Shown: positions 10,795 to 23,060, numbered from the stretch's first letter. The stretch: 64,000 nucleotides of DNA from Prosopocoilus inquinatus (GCA_036172665.1 CM069871.1:8370001-8434000), one strand, 5' to 3'. Notes: a model not told the origin generated them from the letters alone. Translations and numbers: made by a program.

Positions 10795-12150
10795 GGTTTA
10801 GTTTAGTTTTTTTTTTTTTTTTTTAATTAGTGCTATTTAATTTAGAGATTTTTTTTCAATTTCAACATTCTCCTTTCTTTTGTTGAATTAATTTCTAGTA
10901 CCTAATACTTAGCACTCTTTACAGTCCGTTCTTTCTTTTCTTTTTTTTGTGATTTTCAAATACTGCGTCGACCTTTTACTCCGTCGATCTTCTTCATTTT
11001 TATAGAAATGACCCTCGTTTCAGTTTTCTTTTGTTTCTGGCCAACCTTTAACTTTCTAAAAGCGCGCAGAGTCTCCAATTTTTCAATTGTTTTTCCATCG
11101 AATTAATTTTTTGCTTTTTGTCTTTGAATAGGCTTTGCTTTTAGTCACGTGATTTTTTTATCATCTTTTGTTCTTCACATTTCATGCAATCTCCTTTTAG
11201 TAACTTTTTTTTGATATTTAAATTTTCAAATCGTCAGTTTTTTTTCCTTTTGTTTCTGGCCAGTCTTTAGATACTCCGTCGATATTCTTTTTTTTTGTTT
11301 AATGCCCCCCCGCCCCTTAGAGTTTTCTTTTGTTTCCGGCCAAACTTTAACTTTCTAAAGGCGCGCAAAATCTTCACCTTTTTTCATTTGTTTTCCTATC
11401 GAATTAATTTTTTACATGTTTTAAAATATTTTTTTTATTCACGTGATTTTTGAACATCTTTTTTTGTTCACATTTTAGGTAATCTCCTTGTAGTAGCTAT
11501 TTTTGATGTTCATATTTTCAAATCGTCAGTTTTTCAATTTTTTTTTGCTTTTGGCCAATTTTAATTTTTTTTTTATTTTTCTTTGTTTTTCCATCGAATT
11601 AATTTTTTGCGCCCTTTAATATTCTTTTAGTCACGTGTTTTTTTAGCATCTTTTGTTATCCACATTTTATGTAATCCTTTTGTAGCTATTTTTTATATTG
11701 AAATCTTCTTCAGATCTTCAGTTTTTCAATTGATTTTTTTTTTTTTGCTTCTGGCCAACCTTTAATTTTCTAAACACGGCCAAACTCTTCAATTTTTTGT
11801 TTTTGTTTTTCCATTGAATTAATTTCTTGCGTGTTTTTTTTATTCAAATGATTTTTAATCTTCTTTCGTTTTTTCTATTTTTTTGTAATCTCCTTTTTTA
11901 ATAGTTCTGTTTTATTTTCAAATTTTCAAGTCGTCAGTTTTTCAATTGTTTTTTTGCATCTGATCAATCTTTAACACTCTCTTTCATTTGTTTTTCCACC
12001 GAATTAATTTTTTGCGTCTTTCTTATTCACGTGATTTCTAATCTTCTGTTGTTGTTTACATTTTCTGTAACCTTCTTTTAATAGCTCTTTTTTTATTTTC
12101 AAATTTTCAAATCGTCAGCTTTTCAATTGTTTTTTTTTTCTTCACTTCAC
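10795..12150 (+). repeat. T-rich degenerate tandem array, units about 180-300 bp
   Basis: Recurring landmarks are CATCGAATTAATTTTTTG (near 11,098, 11,398, 11,592, 11,812 and 12,000), CACGTGATTTTT, CACATTTTATGTAATCTCC and CAAATCGTCAGTTTTTCAAT. Spacing varies because poly-T tracts change length. CTTTTGTTTCTGGCC and GTGATTTTT followed by CACATTTT echo the array at 0.6-2.7 kb, suggesting distant kinship. Confidence 0.8.
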
Positions 12151-12284
12151 GAGGTTTTACTGTATACATTAAAATATTTTTATTACTTGCCCATCGATCG
12201 ATAAATGAATAATTCTGCAGCGATCTCCTTTTGACTTTCACGAATAAGATCTTCTTTCTATTACTTTATTTACTTAATTTTTTA

Positions 12285-12475
12285 TTGCAGATTATAGAGT
12301 AATAAGGGGCCTATTCTGTATCGAAAGCGTTAAATTTAAGGGGCTGTTAAATTTTGTTGTTACGATAACAACCAATCATAGAACTGTATTTTAAATTTTA
12401 AAGGACCTCTAAAATTTAATGGCCCGTAATAAGTTACAGAATACGCCCCTAATTACTCTACATATAATCTGCAAA
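12285..12475. mobile_element. MITE with long TIRs, about 190 bp
   Basis: The left arm reads TTGCAGATTATAGAGTAAT, then AAGGGGCCTATTCTGTA. The right arm is its complement, TACAGAATACGCCCCT, then AATTACTCTACATATAATCTG. The central 100 bp is unique and AT-rich. A third copy of the outer motif, GATTATAGAGTAATTA, lies alone at about 12,899. It has no coding capacity. Confidence 0.8.
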
Positions 12476-12516
12476 ACTAATTTAATTTATAAATTCTTGG
12501 CGAGACATTACTTTTA

Positions 12517-12745
12517 ATTATGATCAAGGAAAATAATTCAGGACTCTTGTTTCGCGAACAGTACAAACTGTATCAGCCTCGTCCACAACAAGCGATCGTT
12601 CGAATTGCACTCCTTCCCCTCCCATTCAATAACAATTCGATGCATTTCATCAAAGGCGGAAAAAAGGTGGCAGGAGTAAATAGTACATTCGGCGTAGGAA
12701 AACATACAACACTAAGTGGTCTGAATTCTTTTCCCTGATTATGAT
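12517..12745. mobile_element. MITE, copy 1 of a pair (second at 59.3 kb)
   Basis: The ends are inverted: left AAGGAAAATAATTCAGGAC; right, read on the other strand, CAGGGAAAAGAATTCAGACC. The body shares blocks with 59,297-59,540: TGTATCAGCCTCG, CAATAACAATTCGATGCAT, ACATTCGGCGTA and ACACTAAGTGG, then the right TIR. The open frames across it on both strands (12,520-12,738 and 12,573-12,758) are by-products: the second copy does not preserve them. Confidence 0.85.
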
Positions 12746-12749
12746 TGTT

Positions 12750-13734
12750 CATCACCATACCTTATAACTTACATGTTGGAAGAGCGCCAAATTTGAATTA
12801 TCTGAATTGTTTCTGGCGTACCCTGTATGTACAACATACATCATGTAACGATTACAAAATATAATGCTTTAAGAAATCATTATGATTTTATTTTTGTGGA
12901 TTATAGAGTAATTAAACTACTTTTCACTGTGGGATATCAGATGGGGTGTACGCCTGTACATCTTAGTACATCCTGCTTATTTATTTAGGGGGCATTAATT
13001 TTGGTTACAATTGTACATCCACTACACAAATTAATTGTTCAGAAAATCGAATGCCCGTCTTCGTTACGTTTATTACCTTATGAAATCATTACAAATTGTG
13101 AACGCCCTCAAACATAAATTTTACTACGCTCTCGAAGCGGTATAATTTTTTTTTTTTTTTAGTGTCGGAAAACATTTTTTTACTACTGGCTTATACACAT
13201 AATTCCCGTCCATATTTCAGTTATTAATGTGATGTATTTACTGGCGGGTGACATTTACTGCGTTACATAAAAAAAGAAAACGTTTATGCCGGACAGTAAA
13301 AGTGCAGATAGTTAACCCACACTCACTCACTCACTCACTCACTTCTCGATTGAACGCTCCCTGCCTGCCTGCCTACTACAATTAATTTCCTATCACCCTG
13401 TGTATTCATCTCATCTTTTATGGGTTCGATCATAAAGTGATATCATCGAGGCTATAGTACGTATAAGCTATACAATTATTATTATTAGTTTTATGGACCT
13501 CCTCAACTCCTCTTCTTCTTGCGTTGATTCACAAGAAAGTCATTTTAATAGAGCCCATAAACTTTACAACTAAACAACATTACGCTTTGCCTATATTACA
13601 GGTATTAAATGATTAGGATTTAAATAATATGGGTCGGTGGGTTTTAAACCGTCTGTTTACATTTCGATGAATTTTCCGCTCGAAAGCTTAGCATAAAACA
13701 AACATTTATTTTTACGCCGTGGATCAAGATCGAA
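12750..13734. other. Non-coding, with an ACTC microsatellite
   Basis: No gene is visible. TGGCGTACCCTGTATG at about 12,814 is a probable transposon edge. (ACTC)n lies at 13,318-13,344, followed by CTGC repeats near 13,361. Nothing else is supported. Confidence 0.5.
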
Positions 13735-14760
13735 TTTCTTCTTCTCTGGTTTAAGCAGCTTGGATTTAGTACAATATAATAAACAACAACCTAAGTCAAT
13801 ATTTTTTTTTTTAATAATTTTATCTCCCCTCCTCTTCGGTTTGGAAAGCTTCTCGACGCCTCTTTAGAACGGAATTATTTTAGATGCTTCTTAAGAATCT
13901 AATTCTCTTGGAGAACCTCTTCAGAAAGCGACCTTTTCAGTGCCTTGATTTCTTTTTGAAAGTCTCTTCTGACTGTAAACCTTTTTTTTGCCTCTTCAGA
14001 ATTAGGTTGTTTTCTTCTTCGTAATGGGATTCTTTTCAAAAGCCTCTTCAGAGTAGAAACCCTTCCGATGCCTCTTCAGAAAAAATCCTTTTCGAACGCC
14101 CCTATGTCTTTTTGACGCCCCTTTAGAGCAGAATTCTCTTTGGCTCTTTTCTTCTTCTCTGGTTTAAGCAGCTTGGATTTAGTACAATATAATAAACAAC
14201 AACCTAAGTCAATATTTTTTTTTAAATAATTTTATCTCCCCTCCTCTTCGGTTTGGAAAGCTTCTCGACGCCTCTTTAGAACAGAATTATTTTAGATGCT
14301 TCTTCTCCTCTTCGAAAACCTCTTCAGAATAGCGACCTTTCCAGTGCCTTGATTTCTTTTTGGAAGTCTCTTTTGACTGTAAACCTTTTCCTTGCCTCTT
14401 CAGAATTGGGTTGTTTTCTTCTTCGTAATGGGATTCTTTTCGAAAACCTCTTCAGAGTAGAAACCCTTCCGATGCCTCTTCAGAACAAAATCCTTTTCGA
14501 ACGCCCCTATGTCTTTTTGACGCCCCTTTAGAGCAGAATTCTCTTTGGCTTTTTTCTTCTTCTCTGGTTTAAGCAGCTTGGATTTAGTACAATATAATAA
14601 ACAACAATCTAAGTCAATATTTTTTTTTAATAATTTTATCTCCCCTCCGCTTCGGTTTGGAAAGCTTCTCGACCCCTCTTTAAAACAGAATTATTTTAGA
14701 TGCTTCGTAAGAATCGAATACTCTTCGAAAACCTATTCAGAATAGCGACCTTTTCAGTGC
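13735..14760 (+). repeat. 410-bp higher-order tandem repeat, 2.5 copies
   Basis: GGTTTAAGCAGCTTGGATTT occurs at about 13,748, 14,160 and 14,568, giving a period near 410. Each long unit has a unique-looking part (ACAATATAATAAACAACAA, CTCGACGCCTCTTTAGAAC) followed by many short CTCTTCAGAA-type repeats, which continue alone downstream. The long unit therefore arose by amplifying a segment of an older short-unit array. Short open frames within it are repeat by-products. Confidence 0.9.
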
Positions 14761-15484
14761 CTTGATTTCTTTTTGGAAGTCTCTTCTGACTGTAAACCTT
14801 TTCCTTGCCTCTTCATAAATGGGTTCTTTTCTTCTTCGTAATGGGATTTTTTTCGAATGCCTCTTCAGAGTAGAAACCCTTCCGATGCCTCTTCAGAACA
14901 AAATCCTTTTCGAACGCCCCTATGTCTTTTCGACGCCCCTTTAGAGCAGAATTCTTTTTGGTTCCTCTTCATAACCTCCTCAGAATAGCACAGTGCCTTT
15001 TCCGAATGCAAACCTTTTCGATTCATTTTCATGTTGATGCCCTTTTCAGAATAGAATCCTTGCCTCTTCAGAGCGGAAAGCTGTTCCGAAGCCTTTCCAG
15101 ATGGGGTCTCTCCAGAGTAGAATTTTTTTCTATTGTCTCTTCAGAATTTCTTCAGATTGCCCCTTCAGACCTTTTTGTTACCTGTTGAAACAGATTTCTC
15201 TTTGAATGCCTCTTTAGAAAGGAGTGAGCTTTTCCTTGCCTTGCCTATCCAGAATGCTCTTCAGACTTGGATTCTCCTTGATTGTCTCTTCAGAATAGAA
15301 TTTTTTAAGTTCCTCAAATTAACTCTTTAGACCTTTTGGTTGCCCCCTTGAAACAGATTTCTCTTTCTCGAATGCCTCTTCACAACGGTCCTCTCCAGAA
15401 TGGAATCTTTTTCCTCTTCAGAAATGGATTCTTCTTTTCGAACGTCTCTTCAGAATATAATTAAAAAAATCATAACATTTGACA

Positions 15485-15589
15485 AAGACATCAAGCATAG
15501 TCGCCTTTAAGGATGACGTAGCAAACTTGCTTCAATTTGTCAATCCTAATGCAATGTCGGGTCGGAAAGCGATCGTAAGATGTCGCAGT
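15485..15589 (+). other. Coding-like fragment, relative of 4,591-4,692
   Basis: The 35 codons begin K-T-S-S, include DDVANLLQFVNPNAMSG and end RKAIVRCRS. The start, the N-A-M-x-G-x-K-A-I-V-x-C-R block and the total length match the fragment at 4.6 kb. At base level, AAAGCGATCGTA and GATGTCGC are identical in both. It sits as an island in a low-complexity array. There is no ATG at the frame start and no credible splice signal. The product is unknown. Confidence 0.3.
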
Positions 15590-15922
15590 TTGAGCTATCT
15601 AGAATTTTCTTGGTTTGCCTCTTTGGCATTTCTTCGAATTATCTCTTCGGATCTTTTCTGTGTCGCTTCAAAATAGACTTCTCTTCGAATGCGCGTGCCT
15701 CTTCAGAATGCAGACCTTTTCCTTGTCACTTCATAATGGAGTTTTTTTCTTTTTCGTATTGGGATCCTTTTCAGATTAGAGATACTGTCGATGCTCCTTC
15801 AGGATGCAATCATTTTCGAATCATTCTCTTTAAGTCTCTTTAGAACAGAATGCTGTTCGGTGCTTCTTCATAGCTTCTTCAGAATAATAGCATTATCTTT
15901 AAATGTCTTTTCAGAATACAGG

Positions 15923-16175
15923 CCTTTTGGACCGATGTCTCTTCAGAATAGAATCCTCACCCTTCAGAAAGGAACTATCTTCCAATGTCTTTTCAAAATG
16001 GAGACCTTCCATTTTGAAAAAACACTGGAAGAGAGTTCCTTTCTGAAGGGTGAGGATTCTATTGTGAAGAGACATCGGCCGGACATGGAGACCTTCCATT
16101 TTGAAAAGACATTGGAAGAGAGTTCCGTTCTGAAGGGTGAGGATTCTATTCTGAAGAGACATCGACCCAAAAGGA
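15923..16175. repeat. Palindrome with a duplicated inverted arm
   Basis: Array sequence at 15,931-16,002 is repeated inverted at 16,007-16,078 with a 4-base spacer, and the inverted copy is repeated again at about 16,082-16,167. The forward orientation resumes by 16,225 (TCTCTTCAGAATAGAATCCT). Arm differences are few, so the inversion is younger than the surrounding array. Confidence 0.85.
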
Positions 16176-16810
16176 ATAGCATTTATCTTTTCAGAATACA
16201 AACCTTCTCAATGCCTTTTCGGCCGAAGTCTCTTCAGAATAGAATCCTCACCCTTCAGAACGGAAATCTCTTCCAATACCTTTTCAAAATTTAAATCTTT
16301 TCGAATTTCTTCAGATTGTCTCTCCAGAATTTCTTCAGACTGCCCCTTCAGACCTTTTCGTTGCTTGTTCGAAACAGATTTTCTTTCGAATTTCTCTCCA
16401 GAGAGACCTTTTCCCTGCCTCTCCAGATTGGAGTACTTTTCCTCTTCAGAATGGGATTCTTTTCGCATGTCTTTTCAGAATAGATTTTTTTGTTTGTCTC
16501 TTCAGAACAGATTTTTTTTTGTCTCTTCAGAATAGATTTTTTTTGTTCGTCTCTTCAGAAAAGATTTTTTTTGTTTGTCTCTTCAGAATCTCTTCAAATT
16601 GTCTCTTCAGATCTTTTCACTGCCTCTTCTCTTCCAATGCCTTTTCGGAATGGAGACGTTTCCCTTGCCTCTCCAGGTTGGCATCGTTTTCTTCTTCAAA
16701 ATTGGATCCTTTTCGAAGTAGAGACCTTTCCGATGCCTCGCCAGAACGGAATTCTTTTCAAATGGGTCTATTTTAATGGAATCCTTTCCGTCGCCTCTTC
16801 AGATACGATA

Positions 16811-17519
16811 ATTAATCATCACTCAAGCCAGTGTTAATTGCCGATTTCCTGAGTTTGGATTCCGAAGTGCACAAGCAAAGGCAAAAACTACCGGCCTCTT
16901 TTTTCCAACTTCCTGCTCCCCCTCCCAAAAAACCTCGAGTAATAACCCTAAACATTTCAGCGCACCGGAAAAAAAATTGAGTGCCTCAAATGAAAGACGG
17001 AGATAATTGTTTATTTAACAGGAGTGACACACTAGTAAACAGTCTATTAATAGAACGCGAACGCCGCGGTTTTGCATAAACAATTCCGAACAGAAATGTA
17101 ACGAACGCAACCGACGTAGATCTTCCATTACCTATGCCTTTCAGGAGGAGGCGGGCAAGGTTAGGTATAGGCATCGGGCTTGTATGTACTTTTGATGTCA
17201 TTGAGATTTCAACGCCCTTTCGAACACAGTTATTGCATTTGATTCTTTTTAATTAGGCGTAATGCGCGTGTAAGTGGCTTTTTATGTCCTGCGTGAAACC
17301 ACGCCCACATGTATGTATGTATGTATGTATGTACAGTATGCTCGCTGAATTCTAATTAGGCTGCTAACGTTTAAATATCTATTGTTTTGGTTGCTTAAAG
17401 CACCTTCATGCCACGTTCGAGAGATAAAGATCGAGATACCTACATACATAAGTTGGTAATAATAATGTTAATGCGATATTGGTACACGTGACGAATAATT
17501 TATGCACAAGGTCTTCAAC
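16811..17519. other. Unique non-coding DNA with a GTAT microsatellite
   Basis: No gene is recognised. (GTAT)n, six units, lies at 17,311-17,334. The 71-codon minus-strand frame at 16,986-17,201 has no recognisable features. Confidence 0.5.
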
Positions 17520-20500
17520 AAAATGCTTGTTAGGAACGTAAGATTTTACTTCCTTTAAATTTAATTATAAATATTTAATTAAATTCACAAAAAAAGTGGC
17601 CAATTCATCGAGAATTTTACACCATTTTATGGCGGGAGTATTTTAAAACGAACGCACAAAAGCGTCTGAGTTTAAAACGCGAAGCCTGAAATCATTTGTG
17701 TTTTACGAATTTAAATGTTCCAAACGAGGATAAAAGAAACTGTACTTAACAGAAAAAAAAATCGGATGAAATAGGAGCGGCATGAGAACCTAAGATTTTA
17801 CTTCCTTGAAATTTAATTATAAATATTTAATTAAAAATCACAAAAAAAAGTGCCAATTCATCGAGAATTTTACACCATTTTATGACCGGAGTATTTTAAA
17901 GCGAACGCACAAAAGCGTTTGAGTTTCAAACGCGAAGCATGAAATCGTTTGTGTTTTACGAATTTGAGTATTCCAGACGAGGGTAAAAGAAACTGCACTT
18001 AACTGAAAAAAAAATCGGACGAAATTGGTGCGGCATGAGGCGCTTTCCCACACACGCGATTTTCTGGTATTGTGCAATCGAGAATATACACAAGTCAGAC
18101 TTGACTTAATATAGAGCTCGTTTCGGTTGAAGCGGTCTCCCAAACCGTGACAATACAAAAAAAGTCGCAAGACATTTGGTTTGAGTTTTTTTTGAAGCTT
18201 ACAAGAATGTTTTTATCTGTATAGGGTGAGTCGAAATAGGGGTGGCGGACACAACTTTTCTTTTTTTCATTTCAAACGATAGACCTTTATATGTGATGTC
18301 AGATTAGGATTCCCCATGAAGTTCCACATATTGTAATTTCGATATATCGAGAATTTTACACCATTTTATGGCCGGAGTATTTTAAAACGAACGCACAAAG
18401 GCGTCTGAGTTTAAAACGCGAAGCCTGAAATCATTTGTGTTTTACGAATTTAAATATTCCAGACGAGGGTAAAGAAAACTGCACTTAACTGAAAAAAAAT
18501 CGGAGACGAAATTGGAGCGGCATGGGGTGCTTTCCCGCACACGTGATTTTCTGGTATTGTGTAATCGAAAATAAACGCGGGTCAAACTTGACTTAATATA
18601 CAGCTTGTTTCGGTTGAAGCGGTGTCCCAAACCGTGACAATACACAAAAAAAGGTTTAAGACATTTTTGGTTTGAGTTTTACAGGCTTACAAAAATATTT
18701 TTATCTGTGCAAGGTGAGTCGAAATAGGGGTGGCGGATACAATTTTTCTTTTTTTTTTTTCAAACGATAGACCTTTATATGTGATGTCAGATTTGGATTA
18801 CCCATGAAGTTCCACATATCGTAATTTCGATATATTGAGAATTTTACACCATTTTATGGCCGGAGTATTTTAAAACGAACGCACAAAAGCGTTTGAGTTT
18901 AAAATGCGAAGCCTGAAGTCATTTGTGTTTTACGAATTTAAATATTCCAGACGAGGGTAAAAAAAAACTGCACTTAACTGAAAAAAAAAAAAAAAAATCG
19001 GACGAAATTGGTGCGGGGCGAAGCGCCTTCCCACACACGCGATTTTCTGGTACTGTGCAATCGAGAATAAATGCGAGTCAGATTTAATATACAGCTTGTT
19101 TCGGTTGAAGCGGTCTCCCAAACCGTGACAATACGAAAATAGTCTCAAAACATTTTTGGTTTGAGTTTTAGAGGCTTACAAAAATATTTTTATCTGTGCA
19201 GGGCGAGTCGAAATGGGGGTAGCGGATACAAGTTTTTTTTTTATTTCAAACGATGTCACCTTATATGTGATGTCAGATTTGGATTCGCCATGAAGTTCCA
19301 CATATCGTAATTTCGATATATCGAGAATTTTACACCATTGTATGGCCGGAGTATTTTAAAACGAACGCACAAAAGTGTCTGAGTTTAAAGCGCGAAGCCT
19401 GAAATCATTTGTGTTTTACGAATTTAAGTATTCCAGTCGAGGGTAAAAAAAACTGCACTTAACTGAAAAAGAAATCGGACGAAATTGGTGCGGCATGAGG
19501 CGCTTTCCCACACACCCGATTTTCTGGTATTGTGTAATCGAGAATAAACGCGCGTCAGACTTGACTTAATATACAGCTTGTTTCTGTTGAAGCGGTCTCC
19601 CAAACCGTCACAATACAAAAAAAGTCTCAAGACATTTTTGGTTTGAGTTTTTTTTGAGGCTTACAAAAATGTTTTTATCTGTATGGGATGAGTCGAAATA
19701 GGGGTGGCGGATACAACTTCTTTTTTTTTTTTTTCAAACGATAGACCTTTATATGTGATGTCAGATTTGGATTACCCGTGAAGTTCCACATATCGCAATT
19801 TCGATATATCGAGAATTTTACACCATTTTATGGCCGGAGTATTTTAAAACGAACGCACAAAAGTGTCTGAGTTTAAAGCGCGAAGCCTGAAATAATTTGT
19901 GTTTTACGAATTTAAATATTCCAGACGAGGGTAAAAGAAACTGCACTTAACTGAAAAAAAATCGGGGACGAAATTGGAGCGGCATGGGGCGCTTTCCCCC
20001 ACACGTGATTTTCTGGTATTGTGTAATTGAGAATAAACGCGAGTCAAACTTGACTTAATATACAGCTTGTTTCGGTTAAAGCGGTCTCCCAAACCTTGAC
20101 AATACAAAAAAGTCGCAAGACATTTGGTTTGAGTTTTTTTTGAAGCTTACAAAAATGTTTTTATCTGTATAGGGTGAGTCGAAATAGGGGTGGCGGATAC
20201 AACTTTTCTTTTTTTTTATTTCAAACGATAGACCTTTATATGTGATGTCAGATTCGGATTACCCATGAAATTCCACATATCGTAATTTCGATATATCGAG
20301 AATTTTACACCATTTTATGGCCGGAATATTTTAAAATGAACGCACAAAACCGTTTGAGTTTAAAACGCGAAGCCTGAAATCATTTGTGTTTTACCAATTT
20401 AAATATTCCAGACGAGGGAAAGAAAACTGCACTTAACTGAAAATTGGTGCAGCGCAAAAATATTTTTATCTATATAGGGTGAGTCGAAATAGGGGCGGCG

Positions 20501-20600
20501 GATACAACTTTTTTTTTTTCAAACGATAGTCCTTTATATGTGATGTCAGATTTGGATTACCCACGAAGTTCCACAGGTTGTTATTTCGATATATTTAGTT
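17520..20600 (+). repeat. 487-bp tandem array, about six copies
   Basis: GAGAATTTTACACCATTTTA starts at 17,611, 17,862, 18,349, 18,837, 19,323, 19,811 and 20,298 (small changes in some). After a shortened first unit (251 bp) the spacing is 486-488. Each unit holds TATGGCCGGAGTATTTTAAA, GCGGCATGAGGCGCTTTCCC, CTTGTTTCGGTTGAAGCGGT and AGGGTGAGTCGAAATAGGGG. The last unit has an internal deletion near 20,445. The minus-strand frames of 60-96 codons that recur per unit differ in start, end and frame and look like by-products. No transcription signal is evident. Confidence 0.95.
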
Positions 20601-21100
20601 CTGTATTTTTTTATGTTCAAATTATGTACACAGTCTGCAGTATGCAAATTAATTTCGTATGTACGTATAGAAATCTATAGATTAAAATAAAGATACAGAG
20701 TTGGTGAACTTTTGGTCAGCTGTTGGCCAACTTGAATCGGCAAGGTGCATTTCCGACAAGCCACCTGCGGCTGGCTCACCCTATGGTTTTTTAAACCCAA
20801 TGTTGATTACTGCAAAAGTAGGTATGGGGCTTTATTAGTAGACACGTGGAAGGTAATAAATATATTGCTTGATTATCTGTCCCAATCTTTTCTATTTAAT
20901 CTTCTTCAGAACCGGATGGTGGCAATTGGTTACAAGCGCGTACCTACCTAAAAACTCATTGCTTCGACTTCGAAGACCACAACTTTTCGGAACACCTGGC
21001 AATTATGCCTTGTCCAATAATTACACACTTGCAAGAAGTAGAAATTTCTTGCCCGGGTAAAAATTTATCTCGCACTGCGGAAATGGGGCTTAATAAATAA
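20601..21100. other. Unique non-coding stretch
   Basis: No repeat, RNA gene or convincing coding frame. The overlapping plus-strand frames at 20,745 and 20,869 have no recognisable content. Confidence 0.45.
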
Positions 21101-21600
21101 ATTTCGTGCGGTGGTAATTATTTTGCGTGTAATTTAATTCCCTCGCGCCGCGCCGCCGGGGATTACCCCACGGCGGCATCCAAATATCATCGCCATCCCC
21201 CTTCGAAATCTTGTCCCAATTAAATTTTCATCAGAATTTTGCACGGGCGGCGTCGATGGGGGGCGGGGGGTGTTTAGTTTACTTACACCTTGTTGATCTT
21301 TCACCGGACAAGTTAAGTTAAGTTTAGTGTGTTGTAATAATTACGTCGGTAAATCCTATCGGCAATTTGCTAACTAGATGGCGCGGCGGCGGCGGCGGAG
21401 GTGGCGGCTACCGAATCTGCTGATTGTGATTAGATCCGTAAATCTGGTGGGCCCATAACGTATCGCCGCCGCCGCCGCCGCTGCTTGCTCGTTCGCTAAC
21501 AGTTTGCGTCGTTAACAAATGGAGTCAGTCGTGCCTCTGAGAAAACGACTGGGCGGGGGGGGTGGGGACTAATTACTAATTAGTAGTGTAGCTTCAGTAC
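21101..21600. other. GC-rich island with CGG/CCG tracts
   Basis: Against an AT-rich background this stretch has CGCGCCGCGCCGCCGGGG near 21,145, a CGG run at 21,380-21,408 and a complementary CCG run at 21,464-21,483 that could pair as a hairpin. The only ATG-started frame through the CGG run is about 26 codons. This could be a promoter-proximal or regulatory region, or an untranslated exon, but no TATA box, splice site or gene is tied to it. Confidence 0.4.
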
Positions 21601-21841
21601 AGTAATAAACACCCGGTCTTTATTACGCTAACTGTAACTGACACCAGACGTTTTGCTTTTCATGTTTTTATTTGCTGCTTCCAGTTTACGTAAACACGCA
21701 TAAAACTGAACGGTTAATTAAAAAAGACGTCGACGGCGACAGCACGTTTTCACTTGTTCACTTTTTATTTTATTTTAATATTTTACATGCATAACCGATG
21801 TAAAAAGAAAATTCATTCGGTAAGTGAAAAGAAACGATAAT

Positions 21842-23060
21842 AAATAGGTGCTAAATTACGCGAACAAAAGAAGATCGTACGAAGTGAGTCACCAAAAAAA
21901 AAAATTGATGAAAGAAGAGGAAGAAGAAATCTGAAACGTCGGGGTGTTTCGAATTTTCTTTTGCAAGCAGAAAACAAACGAAAAAAGAAATAGATAAACG
22001 AAATGCACCAACTGCGAAATGGAACTTAAAACAGTAGAAGATCGGGGATTTTCCGGCGATGACTCGTTCGAAAAATAAAGAATCAAGGAGAAAAGAAAAC
22101 ACCAAAAAATAAAGTCGATGAACCTCACACCGGTCGATGCCGATGGAGAAGTTGAAAACGAATTTTCAAAAATCGACGATCTTGGAAAATTTTTCCCGAA
22201 TCCTTAAAAGAGAAAACAAAAGACTGTCGGCCGTTAAAATTGCTCCGTTAGTTCAGAAACAAAAGAAACATCAACTTTATCTCGAAATAAAATTTACGAA
22301 GCGTAACAGAAAATGTGAAAAAATTAAAACAGAAAATTCTGATCGCAAAACAAAAATCCTTGTTTTCAAAAATCAACACCAAGAAAAAAACGATAATATG
22401 TGCTAAGTTACACGAACAAAAGAAGATCGTACGAAGTGAGTCACCAAAAAAAAAAAAGATTTGATGAAAGAAGAGGAAGAAGAAACCTGAAACGTCGGGG
22501 TGTTTTGAATTTTCTTTTGCAAGCAGAAAACAAATAATAGGTAACCGAAATGCACCAGCTGCGAAATAGAAAACAGTAGAAGATCGGGGATTTTCCGGCG
22601 ATGACTCGTTCGAAAAACAAAGAATCAAGAAGAAAAAAAATCACTAAAAAATAAGGTCGATGAACCTCACACCGGTTGATGCCGATGGAGAAGTTGAAAA
22701 AGAATTTTCAAAAATCATGACGATCTTGGAAAATTTTTCCCGAATCCTTAAAAGAGAAAACAAAAGACTGTCGGTCGTTGAAATTTCTCCGTTAGTTCAG
22801 AAACAAAACAAACATCAACTTTATCTCAAAATAAAATTTACGAAGCGTAACAGAAAATGTGAGAAAATTAAAAGAGAAAATTCGGATCGCAAAACAAAAA
22901 TCCTTGTTTTCAAAAATCGACACCAAGAAAAAAACGTAAATTCAATCAAATTCAGGAAAGTTTCGCTCGATTCGTTAAGAAAACAAAAGACCATGGATTG
23001 TTCAAATAAAAGTCCAACTTCACTTGATTCGTTGTGAAAAAAAAAAAATAATAAATAAAT
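21842..23060 (+). repeat. 552-bp A-rich tandem repeat, two good copies
   Basis: GAACAAAAGAAGATCGTACG occurs at 21,862 and 22,414, a period of 552. Both copies contain GATCGGGGATTTTCCGGCG, CACACCGGT followed by GATGCCGATGGAG, and GAAAACAAAAGACTGTCGG. The K/N-rich frames at 22,137 and 22,660 are related because the DNA is repeated; their lysine/asparagine richness follows from A-rich DNA. The differing ends argue against real proteins. Confidence 0.9.

Larger units (their letters stand above)
14761..16810 (+). repeat. Degenerate array of a roughly 33-bp unit
   Basis: The consensus is close to GCCTCTTCAGAATAGAATC followed by CTTTTCGAAT. Dozens of diverged copies occur, with variants such as CTCTTCAGAACAG and GTCTTTTCAGAAT. 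The strand is strongly pyrimidine-rich. Frames of up to 167 codons (15,791-16,294) simply translate repeats and are not gene candidates. A sequence unlike the unit at 15,479-15,600 interrupts the array. Confidence 0.85.

Noticed and set aside
15791..16294. 167-codon frame with repeated METFHFEKTLEES peptides
   Set aside because: The repeated peptide is explained by the palindrome with a doubled inverted arm; the reverse strand gives equally repetitive frames.
13735..16810. Regular short repeats resembling a CRISPR array
   Set aside because: Repeats are degenerate and directly adjoining, without unique spacers of constant length, and the setting is eukaryotic.
22137..23037. Two lysine-rich, related frames of 89 and 125 codons
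   Set aside because: They are corresponding parts of successive 552-bp repeats, with composition expected from A-rich DNA and inconsistent ends.
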